From positions 62,001 through 126,000 of the forward strand of contig CAITZM010000117.1 in the NCBI GenBank assembly GCA_903896925.1: a DNA stretch of 64,000 nucleotides. Direction: 5' to 3'. A program made the translations under genes and the position numbers. The notes beneath the pieces were generated by a model. The model saw only the letters and a list, made by a program, of their open reading frames with translations, searched no databases and was not told the origin of the DNA. Positions 8,833 to 23,000 of this stretch are shown one piece after another (within the stretch, counting starts at the first letter, position 1; every line of letters starts with the position of its first letter). This DNA comes from an uncultured Lentisphaerota bacterium. GTDB taxonomy: Bacteria; Verrucomicrobiota; Kiritimatiellia; CAIQIC01.

Positions 8833-10587
8833 ATGAAAAAAATTACTCTCGAAATCAACGGCATCCCCGTCAGCGTGCCCGAGGGCACCACGATCCTCAA
8901 GGCGGCCCGCAAGGTCAATGTGAAGGTGCCGGTGCTCTGTTATCACCCGGACCTGCCGGCCTGGGCGGCCTGCGGCATCTGCGTCGTCAAGATCGCCGGC
9001 ACGGCCAAGATGCTGCGCGCCTGCTCGACGCCCGCCGAAAACGGCATGAAGATCCTCACCCATGACCCGGAAATCATCCAGGTCCGCCGCACGGTGATCG
9101 AGCTGATCCTCTCCACGCACCCCAACGACTGCCTCCAGTGCCCGCGCAACCAGAACTGCGAATTGCAGCGGCTGGCCGCGGAATTCGGCGTCCGCGAGCT
9201 GCCGTTCGAGCACCGGCTGCGGGACCTGCCCGTGGATACGACGACCGGCTCGATCGTGCTCAACCCCGAGAAATGCATCCTGTGCGGCCGGTGCGCGAAG
9301 GTGTGCCAGCAGATGCAGAACGTCTGGGCCCTGGAGTTTCTGGGCCGCGGGGAGAACACCCGCATCGCGCCCGCCGCGGACGTCACGCTGGCCGAGAGCC
9401 CCTGCATCAAGTGCGGCCAGTGCAGCGCGCATTGCCCCGTCGGCGCCATCTATGAAAAGGACGAGACGCGCAACGTGCTCAAGGCGCTGATCAATCCCGA
9501 CCTGCACTGCGTCGTGCAGATCGCGCCCGCCGTCCGCGTCGCCATCGGCGAGGCCTTCGGCTTCGAGCCCGGCGCGCTGCTCACCGGCAAGACCTACGCC
9601 GCCCTGCGGCAGATGGGGTTCAAGGCGATCTTCGACACGAACTTCGGCGCGGACCTGACGATCATGGAGGAGGCGTCCGAGTTCATCGAGCGCTTTGCCC
9701 ACGGCAAGGGCGACCTGCCGCTGATCACCAGCTGCTGCCCGGCGTGGGTGGATTACATGGAGAAGTTTGCGCCCGACATGGTGCCGCACTTCTCCACGGC
9801 CAAGAGCCCGCACGAGATGGTCGGCGTCATGGCCAAGACCTACTATGCGGAGAAGCTGGGCCTGGACCCGAAGAACGTCTTCATGGTCTCGGTCATGCCC
9901 TGCACCGCCAAGAAGTATGAAGTCAGCCGCAGCAAGGACATGTTCTCCAGCGGCCAGCAGGACGTGGACATCTCCCTGACCACCCGTGAACTGTCCCGGA
10001 TGATCAAGGCCGCCGGCATTGATTTCGCCAACCTCCCGGACGACGAGACCTGCGATTCCATCCTGGGCTCCTACACCGGCGCGGCTACGATCTTTGGCGC
10101 GACCGGTGGCGTGATGGAAGCGGCGCTCCGCACCGCCTACCACATGATCACGCACAAAGAGCTCGAAGACGTCAACTTCACTGCCGTCCGCGGCCTCGAA
10201 GGCGTGAAGGAAGCCACGCTCAACATTGCGGGCAAGGACATCCGCATCGCCGTCGCCCACTGGATGTGCAACATCGAAACCGTGCTTGACCGCGTCCGCG
10301 CCGCCAAGCTCGCCAACGGCGAGCCCGCCTATCACTTCATCGAGGTGATGGCGTGCCGCGGCGGCTGCGTCGGCGGTGGCGGGCAGCCCTACGGCGCCGA
10401 TGACGAGGTCCGCCGCAAGCGCGCCGCCGGTCTCTATAAGGATGATCGCGAAAGCGCCCATCGCTGCTCGCACCAGAACGAAGAAGTGCAGGAGATCTAC
10501 ACCGAGTTCCTGGGCTCGCCCTTGAGCGCCAAGGCGCACCACTACCTGCACAACAAATACCAGGCCAAGCCGCTCTATCGGAAGTAA
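8833..10587 (+). CDS. hndD: [FeFe] hydrogenase catalytic subunit
   Basis: 584 residues. Domains in order: plant-type [2Fe-2S] ferredoxin (about 1-78), His-Cys [4Fe-4S] motif HPNDCLQCPRNQNC (from H96), two [4Fe-4S] clusters (from about 148 and 191), then the H-cluster domain. The H-cluster domain has L1 TSCCPAW (about 298), L2 MPCTAKKYE (about 354) and L3 EVMACRGGCVGGGGQP (about 504), all with ligand cysteines intact. The C-terminal short domain ends near SAKAHHYLHNKY, as in group A trimeric or tetrameric enzymes. It makes or oxidises H2 in the cytoplasm. No hydEFG maturase genes are in the window. Confidence 0.97.
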   Translation: MKKITLEINGIPVSVPEGTTILKAARKVNVKVPVLCYHPDLPAWAACGICVVKIAGTAKMLRACSTPAENGMKILTHDPEIIQVRRTVIELILSTHPNDCLQCPRNQNCELQRLAAEFGVRELPFEHRLRDLPVDTTTGSIVLNPEKCILCGRCAKVCQQMQNVWALEFLGRGENTRIAPAADVTLAESPCIKCGQCSAHCPVGAIYEKDETRNVLKALINPDLHCVVQIAPAVRVAIGEAFGFEPGALLTGKTYAALRQMGFKAIFDTNFGADLTIMEEASEFIERFAHGKGDLPLITSCCPAWVDYMEKFAPDMVPHFSTAKSPHEMVGVMAKTYYAEKLGLDPKNVFMVSVMPCTAKKYEVSRSKDMFSSGQQDVDISLTTRELSRMIKAAGIDFANLPDDETCDSILGSYTGAATIFGATGGVMEAALRTAYHMITHKELEDVNFTAVRGLEGVKEATLNIAGKDIRIAVAHWMCNIETVLDRVRAAKLANGEPAYHFIEVMACRGGCVGGGGQPYGADDEVRRKRAAGLYKDDRESAHRCSHQNEEVQEIYTEFLGSPLSAKAHHYLHNKYQAKPLYRK

Positions 10588-11025
10588 ACGGGCGCCGCAG
10601 CGACGGCATGCGGTAATGCGGCCGGGGCCGACTTCCTCACTTGTCAGGGGGAAGTGGCCCTCTCCACGGTGCGTAGGCCAAAGCTCCTGTCGAACTGCGG
10701 GTCTGTCCGTGAAGTGCAAAGGCAAAACGGGCAGGCCGCAGCTACGCGGCGTCGCAGCGGACGCGACGACGAGCGTCCCTCCACGAACAAAGCACATCTG
10801 GTCAGCACCAGGAACGGCGCAACCTCCCAAGCCGGGGTGGGTGGGGTATGTTTCCTGGCTTTTTCGACCCGTGAACAGGGCCGTGTGGAGCCACGCGGGA
10901 CGGCTGCAGTCCCGCTTTAGAACCTCCCTGCCTTTCCCGTTTATCGGGTTGACCCTGCCAAGGTTTTGGAGTATCAGTTCCTCAACTTTTGAGTGGGTAG
11001 GTGTCGGGATAAAAAGGGTGTGTTA
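10588..11025. other. Intergenic region between hydrogenase operon and giant surface gene
   Basis: 438 bases with no supported gene. It holds a perfect 7-base hairpin GCGGGAC / GTCCCGC at 10895-10915, without a clear T-run. A promoter for the downstream gene is predicted at 10949-10977. I saw no strong terminator for hndD. Confidence 0.5.
10949..10977 (+). promoter_or_regulatory. Predicted promoter of the giant PEP-CTERM gene
   Basis: TTGACC (10949-10954), 17 bases, TATCAG (10972-10977), about 48 bases before the start codon at 11026. Found by eye. Confidence 0.45.
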
Positions 11026-14000
11026 ATGAAGAATAGTAAGTTTTCACTTTTTTGCCGTCTTTTTGCGGCAATGGCGCTTTGTGCGCTGACCGCGTCGGCG
11101 CAGACGAATTTCTGGTGGACCAACTGGCAGGGCGCGGCCCAGGGTTACAACTGGAGCACCAACGTCAACTGGACCAACGACAGCGCCAACGGCAACGCGC
11201 CGCTGCTCGGCGGCGCCACCAACTACATCGTGAATTTCGCCAACGGCGGCGGCACCTACACCGTCACCAACGATCTCGGCGCCAACGGCTATGGCTTCTA
11301 CCTAAACCAGATGGTGTTCAGCAACGACGCCGTGACGCTGGCGGGCGACAACCTGATCTTTTCCCGGGGCGTGCTGCTGCCGCAAGTGCTTCAGCATGGC
11401 GCCTCGAACATTGCCATCAATACCGGCCTGATGCTTTCCAACAACCTCACCTGGGGCGGCGCGGGCTCGGGCGGCATCACGGTCAATGGCAGCATTTGGG
11501 GTGCAGGAGGTGTGACGAACAACGGCACCAACTACACGCTCACGCTCACCGGCAACAACACCTACTCCGGCGGCACCATCATCAACGCGGGCACGGTCAC
11601 GGTCAACAACGTCACCGGCACCGGCCTCGGCTCGGGCGCGATCACGCTGAACGGCAACAGCACCCTCAATTACAACACCATCTACAAAAGCGCCAATCAG
11701 GTCACCACGATCGGCGGCACGGTGGGGTCGGCTGCCTTCAATATGACGGGTGGCGCCTTTTATACAACGAACAACATGTATGTAGGCAATGCCGCCAATG
11801 CCACGGGTGCGTTGTTCGTCACCGGCGGAAATTTCACGAATTATGGAACAGCTAATGGCGCCATTGGGTTGTTAATAGCGAACGCCGCCAACAGCACGGG
11901 CCTTGTCGTCTTCGCAGGTAACACCACGACGGGTATGGTGGGCCTGGTGAAGATAGGTGTAGGTGCGAACGCGAGTGGTGCCCTGGTCATTTCCAACGGT
12001 GCCTATGTGCTTCAGAGTGGCGATCGCGTGCAGTTGGGTGCAACGTTTGGAGCCAACGGTACGCTGACGGTTTCCGATCCCACGACGGTTTTCGATACGG
12101 GTTCGATCGTGGCCGGGATGCGTGTGGGCGAGGTCGTGGGCGGTACCGGTACGGTCAACCTGATCAGCGGCCTGATCATGAACCGAAGCGTTGGCGGCCT
12201 TAGCATTGGCGGTGGAAACTCGCCTGGTGGTGGTGTTGGCTTTGTGAATGTCTACGGCGGTATCTTCTCGAATAGCGGCGGTGGCGTAAGTGTCGGCAGC
12301 GTTACCAATTCTCAAGGCACACTCACGGTGACAAACGGACTCTTCGATAACAGCGGATATACCTTGACCATCGGTGCTGCTACGACCACGGTTGGCTTTG
12401 TCAATCTTTCGGGCGGCACGATCAATGCCAGGCAACTTACCTTGGTGGGCTCCGCCACCACCAATGCCCTCGCCACCTTGCAGGTCAGCGGTGGTACACT
12501 GAACATCGGCAGTGGCGGTATCACCGCGGGCAGTACGACCTCATCCAAGTCCAACATCTGGCTCTCGGGCGGTAACATCGGTTCGCTGGCGGCGTGGAAC
12601 AGTTCCGTGAGCATGACCCTGACCAACAGCCCCGGGCCGGGCAATGTCACGTTCGTCAATACGAACAACGTCGTGCTCTCCGGCTTCTTGACCGGTCCCG
12701 GTGGTCTTACCATGGCCGGCAGCGGCGCGGTGCTCACGCTCAGCGGCACGAATCTCTATACTGGCGCAACGACGCTCACCGCCGGCGAGCTTGCCATCGG
12801 CAGCTATACGAACCTCCTGCTCAACAACACCATCAACTTCAATGGCGGCGCGTTGCAGATCACGGGTAATACGATCACCAACCTGGGCGCCTGGGCGGGC
12901 AACTGGAGCAGTTTCAACGGCGGCATCGATGTCAGCAACGCGGGATTCGTGGTTTATCTCACCAACAGCCTCTCCGGCGTCGGCAACCTGACCAAGATGG
13001 GTAACGGCACGCTCGCCCTGAGCGGCACCAACACGTTCAGCGGCCTCACCACCTTGAACAACGGCATCTTGATCCTGACCAATACCACCGGCCAGACCGC
13101 GATTGGTGGCAACCTGTCCATCCTCCGCACGAATTCGCCGACCGGTCAACAAGTGCAGGTTTGGATGGGTGGCGTCAACGAATTGCCCGGCACATCCATT
13201 GTCACTTTGCAGCAGTTGACGACCAACGCGGGTGACGTGCGGTTGGATTTGCAAGGGTTCAGCCAGACCATCGGCGGCTTGGTGGGCATGCAGGTCGGCG
13301 GTGGCACCACCAACCTCATCGTGGAGGCGGCGATTGACTCGCTTACCGGGAAGCCGGCGACACTGACGATCTCGAATGCGACCGGGAGCAGCTACGCCTA
13401 TCAAGGGTATTTGCGTGATGGTACTGGTGGCAGTTCGGCCTTGTCCATCATCAAGGACGGTCCGGGCACACAGTCGCTGGGTGGTCCTTTGGTCGCCTAC
13501 ACCGGTCCGACGACCATCCGGAACGGTATGCTCATCCTCAGCAACACGACGGCCATGGCTGTTTCCAGTCTCATCACCAACAACGCGGGCCTGACGTTCT
13601 GGACGGATATCGGAAGTAACATGACGAATACAAGTGTCCTTGCCGGTGCGAATGGCTTCACGAAAGCTGGCGCAGGCAACCTGACTATTGGCGCTGCCAA
13701 TACGTTTACCAATGGCATCACCATCGCCGGCGGCCAGTTGACCATTGGCAATGCCGATGGAACGTTTGGCGCGATTCCGCTCGTCACGCCCGCAACGAAC
13801 ATCACCTTCAGCGGCCTCGGTGGCATTATCTCAGACACCAACGGCATCACGATCAACACCAACCGGACCATCTGGCTGAGCGGCAGCAGCAGCACCGGCA
13901 CGTTCGATGTGGCCAGCGGCAAGACCATGACCATCAACGGGCAGATCACCGGGCCTGGCACGCTCGCCAAGCAGGGCACGGGCCTCTTGTACCTCACCAA

Positions 14001-17000
14001 CTTTGCGACGGTCATCAATCCGGGACTGACGAACTTCTTCACGGGCGGCACGGTGATCAATGCCGGTACGATCAAACTCGGGGGTGCCACCGCCCTCGGC
14101 ACGCCTTCCGCCGGCAGCGGCCTGACGATCGGCACCCTGGTGGGCCAGACGTTGGGCGGTTCGCTCGATCTGAATGGTTTCCGTCAGGATCTGCTCTACA
14201 CCAATACCACGCTCAACAGCTTCGGTGTCTCCACCACCATCGGCGCACTTCAGAACAGCTCCGGCACGGATGTGGCGACAGGCGGTGTGCGCAACGTCAC
14301 GCTGCTCGGCAGTTCGGCGATCGGTCAGGACAACGGCAAAAACTTCGGCATCCAAGGCGTCGTCAATGGCAATGGCAACTATCTGGCCAAAATTGGCAAT
14401 GCCTCGGCGTACACGTATAGCAATGTCAATAATCTGGCCGGTCTGTATGTGAACTCCGGCACCCTTGGCATCCAGGGGCTCAATCCCTCCAACGTGCCCT
14501 TGATCCAGGTCAATAATGGCGCCGCCCTGCAATTGTATGGCCGCACGCTCACCAACACCACGACCGTCGTGCTGAACGGTGGCACGCTTAGCGAAAGTGG
14601 CGTCAACTTGATCCAGGGTCAGGTGATCTTGCAGGCCGCTACGAATGGAATTAACAATGGCAGTACGTACACGATAGGCGGTGGCGTGAGCGGGCCCGGC
14701 GGGCTGGTGAAGAATGGATCCTCCAACCTGATCATCACCAACGCATCGTACAGTGGCGTAACTCTCATTGATCAGGGCGTGGTCCAATTTGCCGGCGCCA
14801 CCGCCCCGGCCACCCCCGGAAGCATCACGATCAATGACGGCGGGTATGCGGCCTACTTGCGCACCGGTGGCCTTTCCTACCAAGGTAACGTCAATAACAA
14901 CATGGGTATTCTCGCCTATAATTTGAACGGTGGCGCCATGGCGGTCAACAATGTCAACAGCCCCTACACCACGGTTACCCAGTGGTTGAACAGCGGCTTG
15001 CTCAACCCCGCCTCCGGTGGCGCCCTGGCCCTTATGCAAAGTTCCAGCGAAAACATCAATATGAACACCGGTCTTGTTTATACGAATCTATCGCTGGGCG
15101 CGATCGGTACGATCAGCTACACCGGAACGCTGACACCGTATGGCACCACCTATAGGATCGGCGGCGGTGGCGGCACGCTGATCATGGTCAATACCAATGC
15201 CCTCACCGGGGCCGGTATGAGCGTGAACTCGGGCATGGGCAACGGCGGCACGGTCATTCTCTCCGCCAGCAACGATGCCAGCGGCGTGGCCACCGTGGTG
15301 GCCAATTCAACCCTGCAGATAGGCAATAACCAGGCCAATGGCTGGCTGGCCACACCGACGATCGTGGATAATGGCACGCTGTCCTTCATGCGGTCTGATG
15401 TCATCACCAATACGGCCAGCATCACCGGGCTCGGAGGGTTAACCACCATCGGCAAGGGCGCGCTCGTCATCAATTCCGTCCAGGCCTATGCCGGGGCCAC
15501 GGCCGTCTCGAGCAACAGCACGCTCCGGCTCATCGGCAATGGCATGCTGGGCGCCAACGGCCTGAATGCGGGCGATTTCAATATTGGCAATACAGGTGGT
15601 ATATCTGCGACCGCGATCGTGGATAGCGCCACGGCCGGCTGGACGGGCATGACCTTCCGCGTCGGCAATGGCGGCAATGGCTATTTGGCGTTTACGAATG
15701 GTGTCATCAATGCCCTGGGCGGTTTTGTCATGGGTAATGCGGCCACCACCACTACGCGGGTGGACATGGCCGGTGGCACGCTCAACGTCAACACCTTCAA
15801 CAACCCGGGAACCATCAATAATTTCTTGATCGGTAACGGCACGGGCACCAATACGCTCTTCATGAATGGCGGCCAGATCAACCTGAACAACGGCGCTTCC
15901 ATGGTGTTGGGCAACGTGGCCGGCAGCTATGGGGTGGTCATGCAAAGCAACGGCATCGTCAATCTGGCCAACGGCAGCCTCATCCTCGGCAACAGCACCA
16001 GCTCGGGTCAGTATTATCTCGTCGGCGGCACCCTGATCGCGTCCAACATCACACGCAACAATGGGTATGGTGGCCTCACGTTCAATGGCGGCAAGCTCCA
16101 AGCCTCCGGCAACAATGCCAACTGGATTTCCAATCTGTCCACGGCCATTGTGGCTGTCGGTGGCGCGACCATCGATTCGAGTATTTATAACGTCACTCTC
16201 TCCAACAACCTCATCGGCAGCGCCGGCTCGATGACCAAACTGGGCAGCGGCACACTGGTGCTGGCCGGAACCAATGCCACGTTCGGCGGTATCAGCATCA
16301 ATGAGGGCCTCGTGGTCTATAGCGCCAGCAATGCCATCGGAGGGACCTCTGCGGCCATCGGTATCACCAACAACGCCAACGGCGCGGTGGCCTTTGGCTT
16401 CACCAACGACATTTCGGCGGTGCTCGCCACCCGTGTGCTGGCCACCTCGGCGGGCGCGATAGCGCTGCTCGATACCAATAAAAATTCCAGTGTCAGCTTT
16501 GCCTCGATGCCGAACGCCTTCCTGGGCGCCGCGACGAACCTCACCTATGGCGGCAACTTTACGCCCAACGGCACCACATACCGGCTCGGCGGCGGCGGCG
16601 CGGTTCTGACCTATACCAATGTGATCGGCGCCAGCGGCACCAACATCATCATTGGCGGCTATATGCCTGGCAGCGTCGTCAGCCTGACGGCCAACAACCT
16701 CAACGATGGGGCGGTTACGGTCTCCGGCGGCGTGCTGCGTGCGGCGGATGGCGTGGGCCTTTCCTCCGCCAATCTCGTGCTCAATGGCGGACTCTTCGAG
16801 ACCACGGGCACGTTCGGCCGCGCGCTGGGCACGATTGCCAACACGATTCAAGTGGGGAGCGGCACCAACGGCTTCAGCGCCTACGGCGCACCGGCCACCA
16901 TCAATCTCAATGGCGGCGGCTCGCTGACCTGGGGTGACGCCAACTTCAACCCGACGGCCTTGGTGCTCAACGGCATCACGGCGAATACCAACCTCACCTT

Positions 17001-20000
17001 CGCCAACGGGCTCGACTTCAACGGCCAGGATCGCACGATCCTGGTCCATGCCACGAATGCGAACAGCACGGCGACCATCAGCGGTGCCCTCGTCAACGGC
17101 GGCGCCACCGCCGGCCTCATCAAGGGTGGGGCGGGCACGTTGAATTTGACGACCGCGGGGAGTTACGATGGTACTACGACAATCAATGGTGGCGCGCTGC
17201 AGGTCAGCGGTGCGGATAATGTGTTGCCCGTTGGCACCACGGTGACGCTGGCCAACACGAGTGGCGCGGCCTTTATTCTTAGCAACCAGAACCAAACCGT
17301 GGCCGGCCTGACGGGCGGCGGCGTGCTCGGCGGCAACGTCCAATTGATCGGTGCCGGCAAGACGCTCACGGTCAGCACGGCGGGCAACGATCAGTATAGC
17401 GGTGCCATGAGCGGTTCCGGCAATCTCACCATGGCGGGGGCCGGCACCCTGACGTTGGCCAACAACACCAACAATCTCACCGGCTTGACCTCCATCAACA
17501 GCGGCACGCTCGCGCTAACCAATGCCTCGGTCGCTGGCCCGGTCAATGTGGCCGCCGGCGCCACGCTCGCGGTCAATGGCGCGATTCAACAGGGCCTTTT
17601 CGGTCGGTACTATAACGTCGCCTCGCCGAATTACGCGCCGCTCAATTCGAACAGTCCGGCCCCGTTGCTGACCGCCTTGGCGGCCAGCAATATCGCTTTC
17701 ACAGCGGCCAGCACCATTATGGGGACCATCTTCGATGCCGGCCGCGACAATGGAGTGGGTTGGGGGCAGGGTGCGTTCCTAGGTACTCCGTGGGCCACCG
17801 TTGCGAGGGACGTCAGTGTTGGGGGTACCCGTCCGAATAACCAGCAGGCGGTGTGGACAGGCAAATACACCGCCCCCAGCAGCGGCAAGTATGTCTTCGA
17901 CAGCAACGGCGATGACCAAAGCGCCGTCTGGGTCGATGGCGTGCTTGTGGTCAAGCATACGGCCAACGGATATAGCAACAACCCCGACTACGGCTCGATC
18001 TACCTTTCCGCCGGACCGCACGATATCGTGATCGCCTACGGCAATGGCAGCGGCAACCTGGGCTTCTTCGTGGATGTGGCCGCGCCGGGCGGGACGACCA
18101 ACCGCCTGCTCAATTCGGCGTTGACCTCCGGGACGCTGGCCTCCATCGGCTCGCTGAGCGGCGACCAAGGTAGCACGCTGGCCATCAACAATGCCTATCT
18201 GACGATCACGCAAACCGTGAACGGAGTCTTTGGCGGCAACATCACGGGGTTGCCTGGTGACACCTTGACCAAGATGGGCTCCGGGACGCTGACGCTCTCG
18301 GGTACAAACACCTATGGCGCGGGCACGATCGTCGCCGGCGGCACCCTGGTGATCAGTGGCACCAATGCCATGCCGGGTACCGGCCTGATTTCGGTGACCA
18401 CCAACGGCGTGGTGGCGGTCGACTATACCGGTGTTCAGGCTACCTTGGGTAACCGCATTGATAGTGGCCTCTCCGGTGTCCTCGCGCTCACCCCGACCAG
18501 CGCCAATGAGTCGCTCGACTTCAGCGCTGGCGGCGCGAATATGGCCAACGCCTTCCTCGGAGCCATCAGCAACATGAACTACACCGGCGTGTTCACGCCC
18601 TATGGCAGCGCGGTGGCGAACACCTACGTGCCGTACACCATCAATAATTACAGCATGGACAGCACAAACTTCTACCGGCTCGGCGGTGGCGGCGCGACGC
18701 TGACCAATGCCAACGCGCTGGTCAATCCCTACAGTCTGATGCTCATGGCCAACAGCTCCGTCGCGCTCGGTTCGGTGGCCACCTACAACCTGGCTGGCGG
18801 ACTGAACATGAGCACCAACACCCTGCTCGATCTCAAGGGCACCAGCTTGGCGGGACCGATCTCTGGCGTGGGTACCATCACCAACAGCAGCGCCACTTCC
18901 GCCACCCTCACCGTGGGCCAGGACAATGTCGCGTATACGCCGGGCATCGTTTTGGGTGGCAACCTGAACCTGACGAAGAATGGTTCCGGCATCTGGACGG
19001 TCACCAATAACAACAGCTTTACGGGTGCGTTCACCCTCAATAGCGGTTACTTCACCAATGCCGCGCCCAGTGGCACCACGCCCATCGGCACCGGCAATGT
19101 CGTGCTCAACGGCGGCACGTTGGTGTTTGCCCCGCAGGCGCTCACCACCAACCTCCTGGCCACCTATGCCGCGGCCAACGCCACCGTGGGCAGCACCGTC
19201 ACCTATGGAGGCATCAGCGCCTTGGTGGTCAATCAGGGCCCATGGACCAACCTGACCCTCACCTTGGGCAACAGCGGCGCCGGCGCCAATTCCGTTTTGA
19301 ATCGCAACGGCTATGGCGCGCTCATCATCGCGGCCAACTCCGGTATGACCAACCTCGGCCTTACGGAAAAGGTGATCGTCAACGGTGGCGTGCCCGTGAA
19401 CAACGGCATGGTCGCCCCGTATATCCTCGGTCGCAACAACGATGGCAACGCCAACTTGGATTTCCTGACCTACGACAACACCAAGGGCTTCATCACGGCC
19501 ACCTATAGCGACACCAACTTCTTCGCGGCCAACAACACCAAGATCGAGCTTTTCAATCCCACCGTTCCCTACACAAACAACAGCGCCTTGACTGCTGTCT
19601 ACGCCATGAAGATGACAAACAGCACGCTGGTCTTGAGCAATCAGATGACCATCGGCAATGGCGCGGGCCAGGCCGGGTTGATCCTCGACGGCGGCACCAT
19701 CAACGGTGCCAGCAACCTGCTGTTTGGCGGGGCGGAAGCCGTGATCGCGGTCAGCAAGGCGGGTGGCACGATCAATGCCCCCATCACGGGCACGGCCGGC
19801 ATCACCGTGATCGCCAACGAAACGTTGAGCAGCGGCACCTTGGTGTTGGGTGGCACGAATACCTATACCGGCGGCACCCGCGTCGAAGGCGCCCGCGTAT
19901 CTCTATCGAACGCCAGGCAATTGGGTTACGGCGATGTTTGGGTTTACGGAGATTATCAGGGTGGTGGTCAGCTCTTTCTGACGGGAACCATGAACCTTAC

Positions 20001-23000
20001 CAACAACCTGCACCTCTCCGGTATCGGCGCCCAAACGGATACTAATCCGTATGGTGCGCTTCGGTTCGGCAACGGCACTTCCACCAATATACTCTTGGGT
20101 ACGATCGAACTGATGGGCGATACGCGCGTGGACTTCGGCAACGCCGCGGGCGTCGCCATCTTCAGCAATCAGGTGTACGGCACGGGCCGGTTGATGGTGG
20201 GCTTCAACCAAGCCGGGCAACTCTCGATGACCGCCAGCAACACGTACAGCGGCCCGACCGAGTTGGGCAAAGGCACGCTGCGGGCCACCGATGGCGTCGG
20301 CCTGCCCAGCAGCAGCCTCTTGATCCTCAATGGCGGCACCTTCGAGACCGGCGTGAGCTTCAACCGCACGTTGGGCTTCGGGCCCGGCCAGATCCGCTTC
20401 CAGAGCGCCACCGACGGGTTCAGCGCCAACACCAACCTGAGTGGCATCGCAGGTCCCGTGGTGTTCTCGCTTAACACGCCAGGCTCGGTGGTGGTGTGGG
20501 GCACGAACAACTTCAATCCGAGCACGTTGATGCTGAATGATTCTTTCGCCAACACCAGTTTGATCCTGTCCAACAGCCTCGATCTCAATGGTGGTGCCCG
20601 TACCATCTCGGTCGCCGCCCTGCCCACCAACCTGACCAGCACGATTGCCCATCCGATTATCAACAGCGGCACTTCCGTCCAGTTGACCAAGAATGGCGTG
20701 GGCGTGCTGGTGCTCACAGGCACCAATTCCGGGTTTGGCGTCACCATCAGCGGCGGTATCCTGCGCGCCGACCTCGGCGTCGGGATCCCGACCAACATCG
20801 CGCCGCTGCTCCTCAATGGCGGCGTATTCGAAACCGATGGCTTGATCAACGCTTCGTTGGGCCAGCAGCCCGGCCAGATCCAGTTCAACCAAGGCACGCT
20901 CGGCGGTTTCTCCGCCTATGGCGCGCCGGTGACCGTCAGCCTGGACCGCGGCACAACGCTGGTCTGGCAGGCCAACTCCTACTTCAATCCCAGCGCCTTG
21001 AGCCTGCAGGAAGTTTCCGCCAATGCCTCGTTGACTTTCCTCAACAACATTGACCTGGCTGGCGAAGCGCGCACGATCACAGTCAATAATATCAACCCCA
21101 CGCTGGCACCGGTCATCTCCGGCTTCATCAGCAGCGCCGGCACGCTGTGGAACAGCATCCTGACGAAGAATGGGGCGGGCACGTTGGTGCTGACGGGGAC
21201 GAACACCTATGGCAGCACGATCGTCAGCGCGGGCATCCTGCGTGCCGACCAGGGCGTGGGCATGGCGACGAACGGTTTGATCACCTTGGCGGGCGGTATT
21301 TGGGAGTCGGCTGCCAACATCACGCTGGGCGTCGGCAGCAACTATACCGGCAATACCATCCAGTTGACTGCGGGCAATGCTGGTTTCAACGCCGTCACCA
21401 ACCCGATCACGATCGACCTGAGCAGCGGTTCGCCGCTGGTGTGGGGCACCAATTACTTCAACCCCGCACAGTTGGTGTTCAACAACAACGCGACCCCGGG
21501 CCAGACCAACATTACCTTCCGGGGTTTGATCGATATCAATGGCGGCGCGCGCAGCATCAACGTGGGCACGGGCACGGTCACGCTCGCCGGCGGCCTCTAC
21601 AACAGCGCCCCGACCAACAACAACCAGTTCTACGCCACCAGCGGCAGCCTCCTGAAGTATGGCACGGGCACCTTGGTGGTCAGCAATCAGGGCGCCTTGG
21701 TGTTCAATAATGCCACTGCCAGTGGACTGAATGTTCACATGGGCACGCTGGTGCTGGCGTCCGGGTCCATGGTGGGCAGTCCGTATATGCTCGCCAATGT
21801 AAGCGACATTGTGGGCGATGTTACCAACGATGTCGCTACGCTCACGTTGATGAATAACAGCGTATTCAACCGCACCAATAACACGCTGATAGTAGGCAAC
21901 AATGGCGGCGCCAAGGGTACCTTCAACATTCAGGATAACGCCCGCTTCTTCAACTCGTACCAAAGTGTCATCGGCAATAATGCGTTCTCGACCGGTACCG
22001 TCAACATCACCAGTGGTGTGTGGATCCAGGGCAGCGATATGCAACTCGGTAAGAATGCGGGAGCGGTCGGCAGCTTCAATGTATTCGGCGGCGCCGTGAG
22101 CAATCAGGGTGGCAACGTGTATATCGGTAACGCAGGTGTGGGTATCATGACCGTGACCAATGGCGTGTATTATGGTCCCACGGATCTGGTCGGTAATGGC
22201 GCCGGCGGCGCGGGCGCCGTATACCAAAGCGGTGGTCTTTTCGATGGACACGGCGAACTGAAACTCGGTGTCGCTGCCGGCGCTTATGGATATTATCAGT
22301 TGAGTGGCGGCGTGCTGTCCAACAACAACTGGATAGGCGCAGCTCGCGACAATGGTCTGGGGTTGTTCTATCAAAGCGGCGGCACGAATGTTGTCACAGC
22401 CAGCGGGCTCCTGGCTGCCGGAGGCAGCGGTACAGGTGTCATCTATGTGACCGGCGGGTTGATGAATCTGAACAACAATCAGATCCTGATCGGAAACAAC
22501 GCTGCGGCCAACGGGCGCGCCGAGTTTACGGTGGCGGATAATGCGCTGGTGATTACCACCAATTACATAACCATGGGCCGGAACAATCTCGCGGGCTATA
22601 GCACCAATTTCATCAACCTGGATGGCGGCGTGCTGCAGGTCAGCGGCATCTTCAGGGGTACCAATCTCGGTTATCAGGCCGTCAACTTCAACGGCGGCAC
22701 ACTCCGGGCCAGCGCCAACAACGCCATACTGCTCGGCCCCGGCGGCGTCAACAGCACCGGGCAGGTGGATGCCGCGTATGTCTGGAATGGTGGCGCCTTC
22801 ATCGATACGGCCACCAACACCGTCACCATCGGGCAGAGCCTGATTACGCCCGCCGTGGGTGGTGGTTCGGGCGTGGTCAGCATCGCGTTTTCTGGCAACA
22901 TCGGCGGCTTCATCGGCGCGCCCTATGTGGCGGTCAGTGGCAATGGCATCGGCGCCACGGCCGTGGCACAGTACGACAACGCGATAAACTCCGTCACCAA

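Noticed and set aside
8653..10830. A 725-codon minus-strand open frame over hndD
   Set aside because: hndD on the plus strand has all H-cluster motifs. The antisense frame is a codon-bias artefact.
11760..12540. Short regular repeats considered as a CRISPR array
   Set aside because: The repeats are coding, diverged, in frame with the giant protein, and lack identical repeats with unique spacers. No cas genes are present.
19903..22374. An 823-codon open frame antisense to the giant gene, and others such as 15439-17343 on the minus strand
   Set aside because: They are mirror frames of a GC-biased, low-complexity coding sequence. Their translations have no motifs, signal peptides or ribosome sites, while the plus-strand product is clearly recognisable.
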